Positions 25,254 through 34,876 of a stretch of DNA of 64,000 bases are shown piece after piece. Source of the DNA: Gammaproteobacteria bacterium (lineage in GTDB: Bacteria > Pseudomonadota > Gammaproteobacteria > Steroidobacterales > XN24); assembly GCA_024640085.1 (NCBI GenBank), contig JAHEFR010000010.1:1-64000 (forward strand), written 5' to 3'. Position 1 is the stretch's first letter; each line of letters opens with the position of its first letter. The notes beneath the pieces were generated by a model. It was not told the DNA's origin and made no database searches. It saw only the letters and a program-made list of their open reading frames with translations. The translations under genes and the position numbers were made by a program.

Positions 25254-27548
25254 TCAGTGCGGTTCCGGCTCGTCGCCGGACGCCCGGAACCGGGCCAGTT
25301 GCTGTTTTCTCTCTGTTGCGATTCCGTCCACGAGAGCCTGCCATTCCGCCGTCTCCCGGATAGAATCCAGATTAGGGTTGATCTGCCAGACAATGAGATC
25401 CCACTGCGGGTCCCGCTCGTGGGCCGACCGGCAGGCGCTCACAGCTTCTGCGGCTCGCTCGAGCATGGCGTTTGCGTAGCAACGCACGTAGTCTGCCGTG
25501 CCGCGCTGAAGGGCAGGCGTGGCGTCGGCGTCGATCCATTCCAGCACCTTCTCCGCATACTGGCGGCCCGCCTCGGATCCATCCCGGGCCGCCACGATGG
25601 AAGGCGCAAATGCGACATCGGAAGATTCCGAAGGGGTCAACTGTGCTCCTTTCTCGGGTGCCGCCGGCAATCCTTCCTTGCCGTACCGAGCGGCGATTGC
25701 CCGATCGAAGTCTCCGTCGGCCACGTATTGACGGTACAGAATGAGGCTGGCAAAGCCCGGAGCGGCGGAGCCCTCCGGCATCAGGGCGAGGGCGCGCTCA
25801 GAGGTGGCGACGGCATCGATCTCGTCGCCCTGGATGAAACTGATCATCGCGCTGAACGCCAGCAAGGATTCCTTGCGGCCCGGCATCGTTTCGGCGACAG
25901 CCTGCCATTGTGCGGCCCTCTCGGCATCGCCCAGCTCCAGGTAATCAGCCGCGATCAACTGGCGGCTGAACGTGTCCGCGGGATCTCGCCTGATGACTTC
26001 CTGCTGCCACTTGATGGCCTTGTCGAAACGGCCCATCTTGCGCTCGATGGTGGCGATCCCGTCCGGCCCGCGTGGATGATCCGGAACCAGTTCCATGGCC
26101 GATTGAAAGCGCTGGCGAGCGGCTTCGTATCGGTCAAGGGAGATCAATACTCCGCCAAGGCTCATCTGGAGATCTGCGGATAGCGGGTCCCGCGCAAGCC
26201 CGCGCTCCAGGGCGACCGCAGCCTCTTCTGGCCGATCGGCCGCCTGCAGGGCTCCGGCGTAATAGCCGAGGATGGTGACGTTGTCCGGGTCCCTGGCCAG
26301 AGCCTCTTCGAGGAACTGCAGCGTCTGAGGGTCGTCGCGGCCGATCGGGGCCGAGACCTGTACTGCCAGGGCCTTGGCAGTCAGCGCCATGGGCAATTCC
26401 GGGTCAAGGGCCATGGCCTTATCCGCCGCCGCCCTGATGGGCGCCGCGGCTTCCTCCCGACCGATGTTGCCCCAATTCTCCTGTCTCGCCCAGGCCTGGG
26501 CGATCCCTGCGTACGCCTCGGCGAACTGGGGATCCAGCGACGCCGCCTCCTCGAAGGCAACCACCGCCTGCTGAAATCCGGCCACGCCGCCGGCATTGAT
26601 TTGTTGCTGCCCCCGGAGGTAGGCGAGATAGGCTTCCATGCTCTCGGTGGGTTTCTCGGCTGAGGCGTCGTCAGCAGTCATCAGGGCGACTCGCAGAGCG
26701 CCGGCCACCTTGCGTGAAATCTCGTCCTGGACGGCAAAGACGTCATCAAGCTGGCGGTCGAAGGTTTCGCTCCAGAGGTGGTAGCCGTTGGTGGCGTCGA
26801 TGAGCTGGGCGGTGATCCGTACCCGCTCCCCGGCCTTGCGGACGCTGCCCTCCAGGACGTTCCGAACGCGCAGTTGCCGCGCGATATCTGCCACGTCGCC
26901 TGTATGCCCCTTGAAATAAAACGACGAAGTGCGGGCGGCAACGAAAAGGCCCTTGATGCCGGCCAGGGCGTTGAGCAATTCCTCGGACAGGCCGTCGGAG
27001 AAATACTCGTTCTGGGGATCGCCGCTCATATTGACAAAGGGCAGTACGGCGACCGATTGCTCGGGAGCGGTATTCAGGAACTTGCCGGCGGCGATATCGG
27101 CGGGTTCGGCCGGCGCCGCCGGCTCTGCGGAGTCCCCAGACGCCACGGCTGGCGCCTGCTGTGACGATACGACCGTCCCCGGCCCATCGGATCCCTGGCG
27201 AGAGGACGGCACCAGCCGATCGATCGCCACCACCGCGATGGCGACGATGAGCAGCACGACGATGAGGACGTTGATCTTCTGGCCGGTGACCGGGGTAATG
27301 GATTGGGTCCGGGCGATATCCTTCTCGCGCTTTAGCCCCTCCGGCGTCAGTTCGTAGATCCAGGAGAAGATCAGCACCAGGGGGAAACCGAGGATCAGGA
27401 CGCCAAGGATGAGGTTGATGCCCCCGTCCGGCACCCCCAGGGCCGGGAACAGGACGTCAGCGACCTGCAATATGACCCAGCTCGCCACGAGATAGAGGAC
27501 CGCGACGCGGAAGACGTTTCGCCGCTTCAGTTCTCCGATCAAAGACAT
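25254..27548 (-). CDS. Large membrane TolB_N/TPR protein
   Basis: A 764-residue protein. It starts MSLIGELKRRNVFRVAVLYL, the usual opening of a gammaproteobacterial family with two N-terminal membrane helices (about 15-70). A third helix lies at about 95-115. The TolB_N-like domain follows (about 165-300, with SVAVLPFVNMSGDPQNEYFSDG), then many TPRs. It lacks a cyclase domain, yet the adjacent divergent gene encodes one, so the two may cooperate. The start at 27548 fits the family; an upstream extension would run into the neighbour's promoter. Confidence 0.82.
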   Translation of the reverse strand: MSLIGELKRRNVFRVAVLYLVASWVILQVADVLFPALGVPDGGINLILGVLILGFPLVLIFSWIYELTPEGLKREKDIARTQSITPVTGQKINVLIVVLLIVAIAVVAIDRLVPSSRQGSDGPGTVVSSQQAPAVASGDSAEPAAPAEPADIAAGKFLNTAPEQSVAVLPFVNMSGDPQNEYFSDGLSEELLNALAGIKGLFVAARTSSFYFKGHTGDVADIARQLRVRNVLEGSVRKAGERVRITAQLIDATNGYHLWSETFDRQLDDVFAVQDEISRKVAGALRVALMTADDASAEKPTESMEAYLAYLRGQQQINAGGVAGFQQAVVAFEEAASLDPQFAEAYAGIAQAWARQENWGNIGREEAAAPIRAAADKAMALDPELPMALTAKALAVQVSAPIGRDDPQTLQFLEEALARDPDNVTILGYYAGALQAADRPEEAAVALERGLARDPLSADLQMSLGGVLISLDRYEAARQRFQSAMELVPDHPRGPDGIATIERKMGRFDKAIKWQQEVIRRDPADTFSRQLIAADYLELGDAERAAQWQAVAETMPGRKESLLAFSAMISFIQGDEIDAVATSERALALMPEGSAAPGFASLILYRQYVADGDFDRAIAARYGKEGLPAAPEKGAQLTPSESSDVAFAPSIVAARDGSEAGRQYAEKVLEWIDADATPALQRGTADYVRCYANAMLERAAEAVSACRSAHERDPQWDLIVWQINPNLDSIRETAEWQALVDGIATERKQQLARFRASGDEPEPH

Positions 27549-27681
27549 GCAGGGTCCCTCGCTACCCGGGGCGCTAGCATATCGGACGCCGGTGGCCGTG
27601 AATACACGTGCCCCGTGTAAGTTCCTGACACGGAGATTGATCGGTCCATGGGATACACTTGGCGGTGGGCACGGAAGGGCC

Positions 27682-30600
27682 GTGGGACGATCCGTGAACA
27701 GGACGCCGGGAAACAAGGGAAAACACGCCGGTGCGCTATCGGCGGCCTCGCTTGGACAATGTCCCGCGTGCGGCTTCGGCAATCCTCCCGATGGGCGCTT
27801 CTGCGGGGGCTGCGGGCGGCCCCTGGACGGCGGGTCACGCTGTCCTGACTGCGGCGCCGAATGTCTTCCCGGGAGTCGTTTCTGCAACCACTGCGGCCGG
27901 CGACTGACGCCCACCATCGGTCCGGTGGGCGAGGCGCCACGCCCCTATACGCCGCGCCACCTCGCTGAAAAGATTCTCACCTCGCGATCGGCGCTGGAGG
28001 GCGAGCGCAAACAGGTCACCGTGCTGTTCGTGGACATCCAGGGGTCAATGGACCTGGCGGCCAGCGTCGATGCGGAGGAATGGCACGGAATCCTGGATCG
28101 TTTTTTCCAGATCCTCGCCGACGGCGTGCACCGCTTCGAGGGCACCATCAACCAGTTCACGGGCGACGGCATCATGGCCCTGTTCGGAGCGCCAGTAGCC
28201 CATGAGGATCACGCTCAGCGAGCCTGTTTTGCGGCGCTGTATCTCCGCGATCGATTGCGGGGGTACGCCAACGAACTGCGGTTGCAGCGAGGGCTGGATT
28301 TCGCTGTCCGCCTCGGTCTTAACTCCGGCGAAGTCGTCGTGGGACGAATCGGCGACGACCTGCGCATGGACTACACCGCCCAGGGGCCGGTAGTGGGCCT
28401 GGCCCAGCGCATGGAGAATATCGCCGAGCCAGGGACGGTGTACATCACTGGTGCCACGGCACGGTTGGCGGAGGGCTTCTTCGAACTGGAATACCTGGGT
28501 CCGGTGAAGGTCAGGGGTGTGGAGAGTCCCGTCCCCGTGTACCGCCTGATAACGACGGTGCCCATGCGGACACGGCTGGACATTGCGCGCGCCCGTGGCC
28601 TGTCCGCCTTCGTCGGCCGGCGCGCCGAGATGGCTGCTCTCGATAAAGCATTCGAACGCGCCCGGCGCGGTCACGGGACGGTGGCCGGAATCGTAGGCGC
28701 CCCCGGGACCGGCAAGAGCCGCCTGGCGTACGAATTCGTCAACAGGTGTCATTCGCGGGGGCTGCGGGTCCTGGAGGTCTATGGGGTCCCGCATGGGTTC
28801 CGGGTGCCGCTTTGGCCTCTCGTGCGCCTGTTCCGCCGGTTCTTCGACATCGAGGCAGGCGATGATCCGTCGAATGTCAGGCAGAAGATCACCGCGCGGG
28901 TCACGGCCCTCGATCGCAGCCTGCTGGCCAGCCTTCCCATGGTCTTCGACTTCCTCGGCGTCGCCACCGATGGAGCGGAGCCGTCCCGCATCGATCCCGA
29001 GGTGCTGCAGCGGCGATTGTTCGAAGCCCTGCGGAGGATGATCGTCATCGATGCCCGGACCACGCCCCTGGTGATCGTGATCGAGGACCTGCACTGGATC
29101 GACCCGGGCAGTGACGAGTTCCTCCATCGACTGGCGGAAGCGATGCGCAGGTCCCGGCTGTTGCTGGTGGTTACCTTCCGCACGGAATACGTTGCTACCT
29201 GGCCAGCCCGCACCCGCTACCGGGAGGTGGCCTTGTCCCCGCTGGCCGAGTCGGAAGTGGACGCCATGCTCGGCGATCTGATGGGTGAGGACGAGAGTCT
29301 GACCGGGTTGAAGCGACTCGTCCGGGAACGTGCCGACGGCAACCCGCTCTACGTGGAGGAGATGATCCGCGCTCTCGCGGACGACGGCACGATCGCAGGT
29401 GCGCGCGGCCGGTACCGGCTGATTGGGGCGCCCGGCTCGATCGGCGTTCCGGACACCGTACAGGCGTTGATCGAATCCCGTATCGATCGTCTCAACGATC
29501 GCGACAAGCAGGTGCTGATGCTGGCAGCCGTAATCGGCAAGCAATTCTCCGCGGAGGTGCTTGAACGGGTCTCGTCCCTGTCGCCTTCGGAGGTCGCTGA
29601 TGCGCTGCGTTCGCTGACCGATGCGGAATACCTGTTCCCTATCTCCCTCTATCCCCGACAGAAATACGTTTTTGCCCACCCCCTGACCCAGGAGGTCGCC
29701 TATGCGGCACAGCTTGCAGAGCAGCGTCGGTCCGTGCACGCGGCGGTGGCGGCGGCCATCGAGCAGACTGCGGGGAGAAATCCAGACCGCAAGGCGGCGG
29801 TGATTGCACACCACTACGAGCACGGGGGCGCCGAACTGTTAGCGGCCCGCTGGTACCGGCGGGCGGCCCGTTGGGCCGGAAGGAACGATCTCCCGGCCGC
29901 CTACGAATACTGGTCGAAGGTCCTGAGCCTGCTGGAGGGAGAGGCCGAGTCGAAGGAAGTCGAGGGGCTGGGCCTGGCCGCCCGCTGGCGGATGCTTAAT
30001 CTCGGATGGCGGATCGGCATGGACGAGACCATGGGGAGGCGGCTTTTCGAGGAAGGCCGGGATCTCGCCAGACGGCTGGGTGACCATGCAGGAGAAATCG
30101 GCATGCTGCTGTTCTTCGGCATCACCCGGATGATGGCAGGCGCCATCGAGGAGGCCCTGCGGCTATTCGCCGAGGCCCGTCGGCTGGCCGAATCGGGCGA
30201 CGATCCCGCCCTGGTGCTGGCGACTCTGGGCCCCCCCATCCACGCCTACATATCGGCTGGGCGGCTGGATCAGGCTTTGCACGACGCCGAGGAAGGTATC
30301 GCAGCGCTGCGCGACCGGCCGGAGGCGGGCAGGGAGTTGTTCGGTCTGACACCGAGCCTGTACCTGCGTTGCTGCCGCGGGGAAATCCTCCTGCTACAGG
30401 GTCACGACGAGCAAGGTCAGCAGGCGCTCGAGGCGGTAGCGGTGGACGCGCGCAAGACGGAGGATTTCGAAATCCTCGGCTGGTCATTGGGCAGCTTGGC
30501 ACGGACGGCAGCTCTGGACGGCGACACGGTCACGGCCATGGCGCGGATGAGCGAGTGCGTGGACCTCGCAGAGCAAGCTGGCGCATTGTCGTCCCGCGTC

Positions 30601-31014
30601 CGCGCGGCCCTCAACATGAGTCTGGTACACATAGCCCGGGGCGCCTATGGCGACGCGGTGCAGTCCATAGTGGCCATCCTGCCCATGGCCCGCGAGCGAC
30701 GCATCGGCCTGGATCACGAGCCATTCCTGCTGGCCTGCCAGGCGGAGGCGCTGGCGCTGAATGGCAGACCCGGGGAGGCCTTGCCTGTTGCGAAAGAGGC
30801 GCTCGCGCGGGCCCGTGAGTACGGGACGCGGCTCTGGGAGATCCCCGCCCGGCTCAGCCTCGCCCGGTCCCTCGTCTTGGCGGAGAGCGGCGATGACCGC
30901 GCTCCGGAGGTTGAGCTGGAGGCCGCACGCGGGCTGATCGAGCAAACTGGAGCGCGGGTTTTTGAGGACTGGTGGGAGGACGTCGCGGCCGAGTCGAAGC
31001 TGGTCGCCGTCTGA
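27682..31014 (+). CDS. Class III nucleotide cyclase-AAA ATPase-TPR signalling protein with zinc ribbons
   Basis: About 1110 residues. Two tandem double-Cys zinc ribbons lie at the N-terminus (CPACGF...CGGCGRP and CPDCGA...CNHCGRR). A class III cyclase domain follows (about 110-285) with VLFVDIQGSMDLA and GDGIMALFGAP carrying the metal Asp residues. An AAA ATPase with P-loop GAPGTGKS near 345 and EDLHWIDPGSDEFLH Walker B comes next, then a long TPR region. The architecture matches bacterial proteins annotated as adenylate cyclase; cAMP production is inferred. The start is uncertain: GTG 27682 has GGAAGGG upstream, GTG 27694 is an alternative, and an open frame extends back to 27547. Confidence 0.85.
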   Translation: MGRSVNRTPGNKGKHAGALSAASLGQCPACGFGNPPDGRFCGGCGRPLDGGSRCPDCGAECLPGSRFCNHCGRRLTPTIGPVGEAPRPYTPRHLAEKILTSRSALEGERKQVTVLFVDIQGSMDLAASVDAEEWHGILDRFFQILADGVHRFEGTINQFTGDGIMALFGAPVAHEDHAQRACFAALYLRDRLRGYANELRLQRGLDFAVRLGLNSGEVVVGRIGDDLRMDYTAQGPVVGLAQRMENIAEPGTVYITGATARLAEGFFELEYLGPVKVRGVESPVPVYRLITTVPMRTRLDIARARGLSAFVGRRAEMAALDKAFERARRGHGTVAGIVGAPGTGKSRLAYEFVNRCHSRGLRVLEVYGVPHGFRVPLWPLVRLFRRFFDIEAGDDPSNVRQKITARVTALDRSLLASLPMVFDFLGVATDGAEPSRIDPEVLQRRLFEALRRMIVIDARTTPLVIVIEDLHWIDPGSDEFLHRLAEAMRRSRLLLVVTFRTEYVATWPARTRYREVALSPLAESEVDAMLGDLMGEDESLTGLKRLVRERADGNPLYVEEMIRALADDGTIAGARGRYRLIGAPGSIGVPDTVQALIESRIDRLNDRDKQVLMLAAVIGKQFSAEVLERVSSLSPSEVADALRSLTDAEYLFPISLYPRQKYVFAHPLTQEVAYAAQLAEQRRSVHAAVAAAIEQTAGRNPDRKAAVIAHHYEHGGAELLAARWYRRAARWAGRNDLPAAYEYWSKVLSLLEGEAESKEVEGLGLAARWRMLNLGWRIGMDETMGRRLFEEGRDLARRLGDHAGEIGMLLFFGITRMMAGAIEEALRLFAEARRLAESGDDPALVLATLGPPIHAYISAGRLDQALHDAEEGIAALRDRPEAGRELFGLTPSLYLRCCRGEILLLQGHDEQGQQALEAVAVDARKTEDFEILGWSLGSLARTAALDGDTVTAMARMSECVDLAEQAGALSSRVRAALNMSLVHIARGAYGDAVQSIVAILPMARERRIGLDHEPFLLACQAEALALNGRPGEALPVAKEALARAREYGTRLWEIPARLSLARSLVLAESGDDRAPEVELEAARGLIEQTGARVFEDWWEDVAAESKLVAV

Positions 31015-31191
31015 GCGAGAGGGCCAGGCCTTCTCCTGTTGAATGTAGCCTGTTCCCTGGCCCGGCAGTTTGACAACCTCGGTCTGACGTAGCAGATGAT
31101 CCACCGGATAGTGACGGTGTTACCTTACGGTCTCCCAGGCCGGCGTCGTCGACTGGATGATCGCCGGAGGAGGATGTAACGGGAGCGTCGG

Positions 31192-32820
31192 ATGGCAGAG
31201 TACGACTACGACTGGGTGATCGTCGGATCCGGATTCGGCGGCAGCGTCGCAGCCATGCGGCTTGCAGAAAAAGGCTACTCGGTGGCTGTGCTGGAAAGCG
31301 GCCGTCGTTTCCAGGACGAGGACTTCGCCGTTTCCACCTGGCAGCTGAACCGGTTCCTCTGGGCGCCCCTGTTCGGACTGCGCGGCATCTTCCGGCTCAC
31401 CGCGTTCCGCGACATCTTTATCGCCAGCGGCGCCGGTGTGGGTGGGGGCAGCATCGTCTACGCCAATACTCTCTACCGGGCGAAGCCGAGCTTCTACGCC
31501 AACGCCCAGTGGAAGGATCTGGGAGACTGGGAAGCGGAGTTGGCGCCCCATTACGCCACCGCCGAGCGCATGCTTGGGGTCAACGAGGTGCCATACGAGA
31601 GTCCCGCTGACGGTTTGCTGAGAGATATCGCCGTCCATGCGGGGGTCGGCGAGACCTTCCGGCGCACGCCCGTGGGCGTCTTTTTTGGCGAGCCCGACGT
31701 GACGGTCCCCGATCCTTATTTCGACGGAGAGGGTCCGCCCCGGACCGGCTGCATCCGCTGCGGGGCCTGCATGGTGGGATGCCGGGTCGGGGCCAAGAAC
31801 ACGCTGGTCAAGAACTACCTGTGGTTTGCCGAGAAGGCCGGTGCCGAGATCCACCCGGATTCACAGGTGGATGACATCCGCCCGGCGGGCGCCGAGGACG
31901 GCAGCGAGGGCTACCTGGTGTCCTGCAGCCGTCCGGGCTCCTGGCTCGGTGAGCGACGCCGGGAGTATCGCGCCCGGGCCGTGGTGGTGGCGGCGGGCGC
32001 ACTGGGCACCAACCGGTTGCTCGGGGCCTGCAAGCACAGGGGCTCCCTGGCGCGACTGAGTGACCGACTGGGGGAACTGGTCCGGACCAACAGCGAATCC
32101 ATCCTGGCGGTGACGCTGCCCGACGACTCGCTCAAGGCATGGAACACGGTGGCCATCAGCGCCAGCATCCATGTGGACGACGACACCCATATCGAGTTCG
32201 TCACCTACGGAGAACGCGGCGACGCCATGAACTCTCTGTTCACTCTGCTCACGGGCCAAGGCACCCGCCTGAGCCGACCGCTGCTCCTGCTGGCGAATCT
32301 GATCCGCCACCCGATCCGGTTTCTGAAATCCCTTTGGCCTTTCGGGTGGTCGCGGAAGACGCTGATCCTGCTCGTGATGCAGACACTGGACAACGCCATC
32401 GCGTTCAGGACCCGGCCCCGACGGATCGGCGCGGGTACCCGGATGGTCACCGAGCAGGATCCCGAGAAACCCAATCCGACCTATATCGACGCCGGCAACC
32501 GGGCGGCGGCCTGGCTGGCCGAGCAGTGCGGGGGCATCGCCCAGTCCACGATCCTGGAAGCCACGGCCAACATCCCCATGACGGCGCACATCCTGGGTGG
32601 CGCCGTCGTCGGGGGCGACAGGGAGTCCGGCGTGGTGGATGCCGAGCACCGGGTCTTCGGATACCACAACCTGCTGATCTGCGACGGATCCACGGTACCG
32701 GCGAACCCGGGTGTGAATCCATCGCTCACGATCACCGCCATGGCGGAGCGGGCCATGAGCCACGTGCCGGCCAAGATCCGGCCCGCGGTAGCCGGGGAGT
32801 CGGGTGCCGCCCCGGAATGA
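31192..32820 (+). CDS. GMC-family oxidoreductase, cholesterol oxidase-like
   Basis: A 542-residue FAD enzyme. It shows the FAD motif VIVGSGFGGSVAAMRLAEKG at residues 9-28, an ASGAGVGGGSIVYAN stretch near 81, and a C-terminal GMC signature with CDGSTVPANPGVNPSLTI. A Cys-rich insert, CIRCGACMVGCRVGAKN, is usual in this bacterial branch. Members oxidise sterols or other alcohols; the substrate is not determined here. A thioredoxin gene lies convergent downstream. Confidence 0.87.
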   Translation: MAEYDYDWVIVGSGFGGSVAAMRLAEKGYSVAVLESGRRFQDEDFAVSTWQLNRFLWAPLFGLRGIFRLTAFRDIFIASGAGVGGGSIVYANTLYRAKPSFYANAQWKDLGDWEAELAPHYATAERMLGVNEVPYESPADGLLRDIAVHAGVGETFRRTPVGVFFGEPDVTVPDPYFDGEGPPRTGCIRCGACMVGCRVGAKNTLVKNYLWFAEKAGAEIHPDSQVDDIRPAGAEDGSEGYLVSCSRPGSWLGERRREYRARAVVVAAGALGTNRLLGACKHRGSLARLSDRLGELVRTNSESILAVTLPDDSLKAWNTVAISASIHVDDDTHIEFVTYGERGDAMNSLFTLLTGQGTRLSRPLLLLANLIRHPIRFLKSLWPFGWSRKTLILLVMQTLDNAIAFRTRPRRIGAGTRMVTEQDPEKPNPTYIDAGNRAAAWLAEQCGGIAQSTILEATANIPMTAHILGGAVVGGDRESGVVDAEHRVFGYHNLLICDGSTVPANPGVNPSLTITAMAERAMSHVPAKIRPAVAGESGAAPE

Positions 32821-32850
32821 GGCGACTTCCCTGACCAGCGCGGCAGGTGC

Positions 32851-33177
32851 TCAGAGGTGCCGGGCCAGCAGGTTCGTCACCTGGCTCTTGGCGACCGCGC
32901 CCACCAGGATTTCCTGGGGACTGCCGTCCTTGAAGACCATCAACGTAGGGATGCTGCGCACGCCGAATCGCGCGGCGATCCGCGGCATGTTGTCCAGGTC
33001 TGCCTTGCGGATCTCGATCCGCCCTGAAAACTCGTCGGCGATCTCCTCGACGATCGGCTCGATCATGCGGCACGGAGCGCACCAGTCGGCATAGAAGTCC
33101 ACCAGCACCGGAACCTTGGAGTCCAGCACCTCGGCCTGGAAAGTCTGTTCCGTCACCGTCTGCAATCGGTCGGACAT
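32851..33177 (-). CDS. Thioredoxin with CAPC active site
   Basis: A 108-residue cytosolic thioredoxin. The active site reads WCAPC rather than the usual WCGPC, with FYADWCAPCRMIEP near residue 28-41 and the cis-Pro in SIPTLMVF near 76. CAPC occurs in some thioredoxin variants and may shift redox potential. It is a single gene convergent with the GMC oxidoreductase. Confidence 0.92.
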   Translation of the reverse strand: MSDRLQTVTEQTFQAEVLDSKVPVLVDFYADWCAPCRMIEPIVEEIADEFSGRIEIRKADLDNMPRIAARFGVRSIPTLMVFKDGSPQEILVGAVAKSQVTNLLARHL

Positions 33178-33502
33178 CGTCGATCCTCCGGGTTCGTCAT
33201 GTCAGGTTGCGACCGGGCCTCCCCAGGGCCTGTCAATGTCTACCGGGTCGATGGAGAATGGGGTGCCGGCCGGCCGCTATCCTCTAACAGACCGGCCCGG
33301 TCCGGAAAGATTCCCTCGACTCCGCAGTTGGGGGCGGGCCGGTGTCAGGGCCCGAACACTGGCTGTTGTGGCCTTTCGTCACATGCGTATCGGAATGACG
33401 TTTGTCATGGCGCGGCGATACGTCGCTGGCACCCTGGCATCATGGCCCGCCTGCCGGCGCCATGGGCTAAGCTAGGTAGCGGAAATGCAAGGAGAGAGGG
33501 GC
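33178..33502. other. Divergent intergenic region between thioredoxin and nnrU
   Basis: About 325 bases without a gene. It should carry the promoters of both neighbours. The only marked element is a 14-base palindrome at 33395-33408, listed separately. Confidence 0.5.
33395..33408. promoter_or_regulatory. 14-bp palindrome, possible CRP/FNR-family operator
   Basis: ATGAC-N4-GTCAT is a perfect inverted repeat 95 bases before the nnrU start. It agrees with four of five bases per half of the FNR/DNR-type pattern TTGAY-N4-RTCAA. That fits a gene linked by family to nitric oxide metabolism, but the outermost base of each half deviates. Confidence 0.4.
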
Positions 33503-34069
33503 ATGATCCTACTGGTCATCGGCGTCGTCATGTGGGCTGTGTTGCACCTGTTCCCGGCAGTCGCAGTGGGGCCTCGCGCGCGACTGGTCGAGAGGTTGGG
33601 CAGGGGCCGATACCGGGCGCTGTTTTCGCTTTGTATCGTGGCCTCTGTCCTGTTGATGGTATTCGGCTGGAAAGCGACGACACCGACCGTTGTCTATATC
33701 CCCCCGTCGCTGGGGCCGCCGCTCACCGGCATGATCATGCTCATCGCCCTGGTCCTGTTCTTCGCGGCACGAGCCAGGACCAACATCAAGCGTATGGTGC
33801 GGCATCCCCAGTTGACCGGGGTGCTGGTGTGGGCCCTGGCGCACCTGATCGCCAACGGCGATTCACGCTCGCTGGTGCTATTCGGCGGCATCGGCGCCTG
33901 GTCAGTGATCCAGATGGTGGCCACCAACCACCGGGACGGCCCGTGGATCAAACCGGATCCGCTGCCCTTGAAGATGGACCTGGTGCCGGTGGTCGTCGGC
34001 GCCGTCGCCTACGGAGTCCTGTTGTGGGCCCATCCCTGGCTGTTCGGAGTTCCGGCCGCGCAGTTCTGA
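33503..34069 (+). CDS. NnrU family membrane protein
   Basis: A 188-residue inner-membrane protein with about five transmembrane segments. It matches the NnrU pattern: a short first helix, the central MVRHPQLTGVLVWALAHLIANGD segment (conserved His residues) and a closing helix. NnrU proteins were linked to nitric oxide reductase expression in denitrifiers and are related to isoprenoid isomerase/methyltransferase membrane families; the exact reaction is unsettled. The ATG at 33503 follows GGAGAGAGGGGC. No nir or nor genes are nearby. Confidence 0.85.
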   Translation: MILLVIGVVMWAVLHLFPAVAVGPRARLVERLGRGRYRALFSLCIVASVLLMVFGWKATTPTVVYIPPSLGPPLTGMIMLIALVLFFAARARTNIKRMVRHPQLTGVLVWALAHLIANGDSRSLVLFGGIGAWSVIQMVATNHRDGPWIKPDPLPLKMDLVPVVVGAVAYGVLLWAHPWLFGVPAAQF

Positions 34070-34116
34070 TCCGGATCATGGAAGTACCCGGGGCTCCGGC
34101 AGACAGCACATTTCCG

Positions 34117-34611
34117 TCACTGCGATCGCGATCTTGCTTGCAGGGCCGTTCGTCGCTCCAGGCTCTCCTGGGGCCATTGTTCCGCCGTCTTGTAGTACTC
34201 GGGAAAGGCCGGCGTGTCGGGTGGCAGGATCACCCAGGGCTGTTTCGACGCCGTGAAGATGTGGACGTCCGGCGGGAAACGGTCTGGGTCATCGAGGGTG
34301 CCCACCCGCACGAAGCACACCAGGTCGCCCGCACCGGCGTAATGGCTCCAGACCGCCACGTGGCATTTCGGACACCGGGCGATCTTCTGGCCCTTGCCGC
34401 TATTGGACGGCGTATCCACAAGCTCCACCTCGCCCTGGAGCAGGTTCACGCGCTCGGCCTCGATCATGGCGTTCAAGGCGAAGGAGGCGCCGGTCTCGCG
34501 CTGGCACCAGCGGCAGTGGCAGCAGTGCACGAATAGCGGTTTCGACGACACGCGGTAGCGCACGAACCGGCAAGTGCAGCCGCCGTCGAATGTGGGGGAC
34601 TCGGCGTTCAT
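34117..34611 (-). CDS. GFA-fold zinc protein (glutathione-dependent formaldehyde-activating enzyme-like)
   Basis: A 164-residue protein with the GFA domain zinc ligands: GGCTCRFVRY near residue 10, HCCHCRWCQRETG near 29, and CPKCHVAVWSHY near 79. Single-domain GFA proteins are common and mostly uncharacterised; formaldehyde activation by this copy is not shown. It lies 21 bases downstream of the small membrane protein gene on the same strand. Confidence 0.85.
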   Translation of the reverse strand: MNAESPTFDGGCTCRFVRYRVSSKPLFVHCCHCRWCQRETGASFALNAMIEAERVNLLQGEVELVDTPSNSGKGQKIARCPKCHVAVWSHYAGAGDLVCFVRVGTLDDPDRFPPDVHIFTASKQPWVILPPDTPAFPEYYKTAEQWPQESLERRTALQARSRSQ

Positions 34612-34632
34612 CGTCGCGAGGCTCCGTATTTC

Positions 34633-34836
34633 TCAGAATCTGTAATAGTACGGTACGACGATCAGTACGACGCCTGCCAGGACGAGCGGCCAGGTACCCG
34701 GGATGAAGTACGGCAGGATCATCAGGGCCACGCCGCAGATCAGCGGGACGATGGCTTTCTGCCGCCTGCCATAGACGAAGAACCCGAGTCCGATCGCGCC
34801 GAATAACAACGCCAGGATCAGTCGGTACTCGTTCAC
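34633..34836 (-). CDS. Small two-helix membrane protein
   Basis: A 67-residue hydrophobic protein with two predicted transmembrane segments (about residues 5-22 and 32-63, the latter possibly two short helices) and a positively charged YGRRQK loop. Similar short proteins are often annotated as amino acid transport proteins without evidence. The ATG at 34836 and the tight spacing to the GFA gene support a real gene. Confidence 0.6.
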   Translation of the reverse strand: MNEYRLILALLFGAIGLGFFVYGRRQKAIVPLICGVALMILPYFIPGTWPLVLAGVVLIVVPYYYRF

Positions 34837-34876
34837 TCCACTCGCACCTGTCGCCAGTCATATTTGTCCGGGCCCG

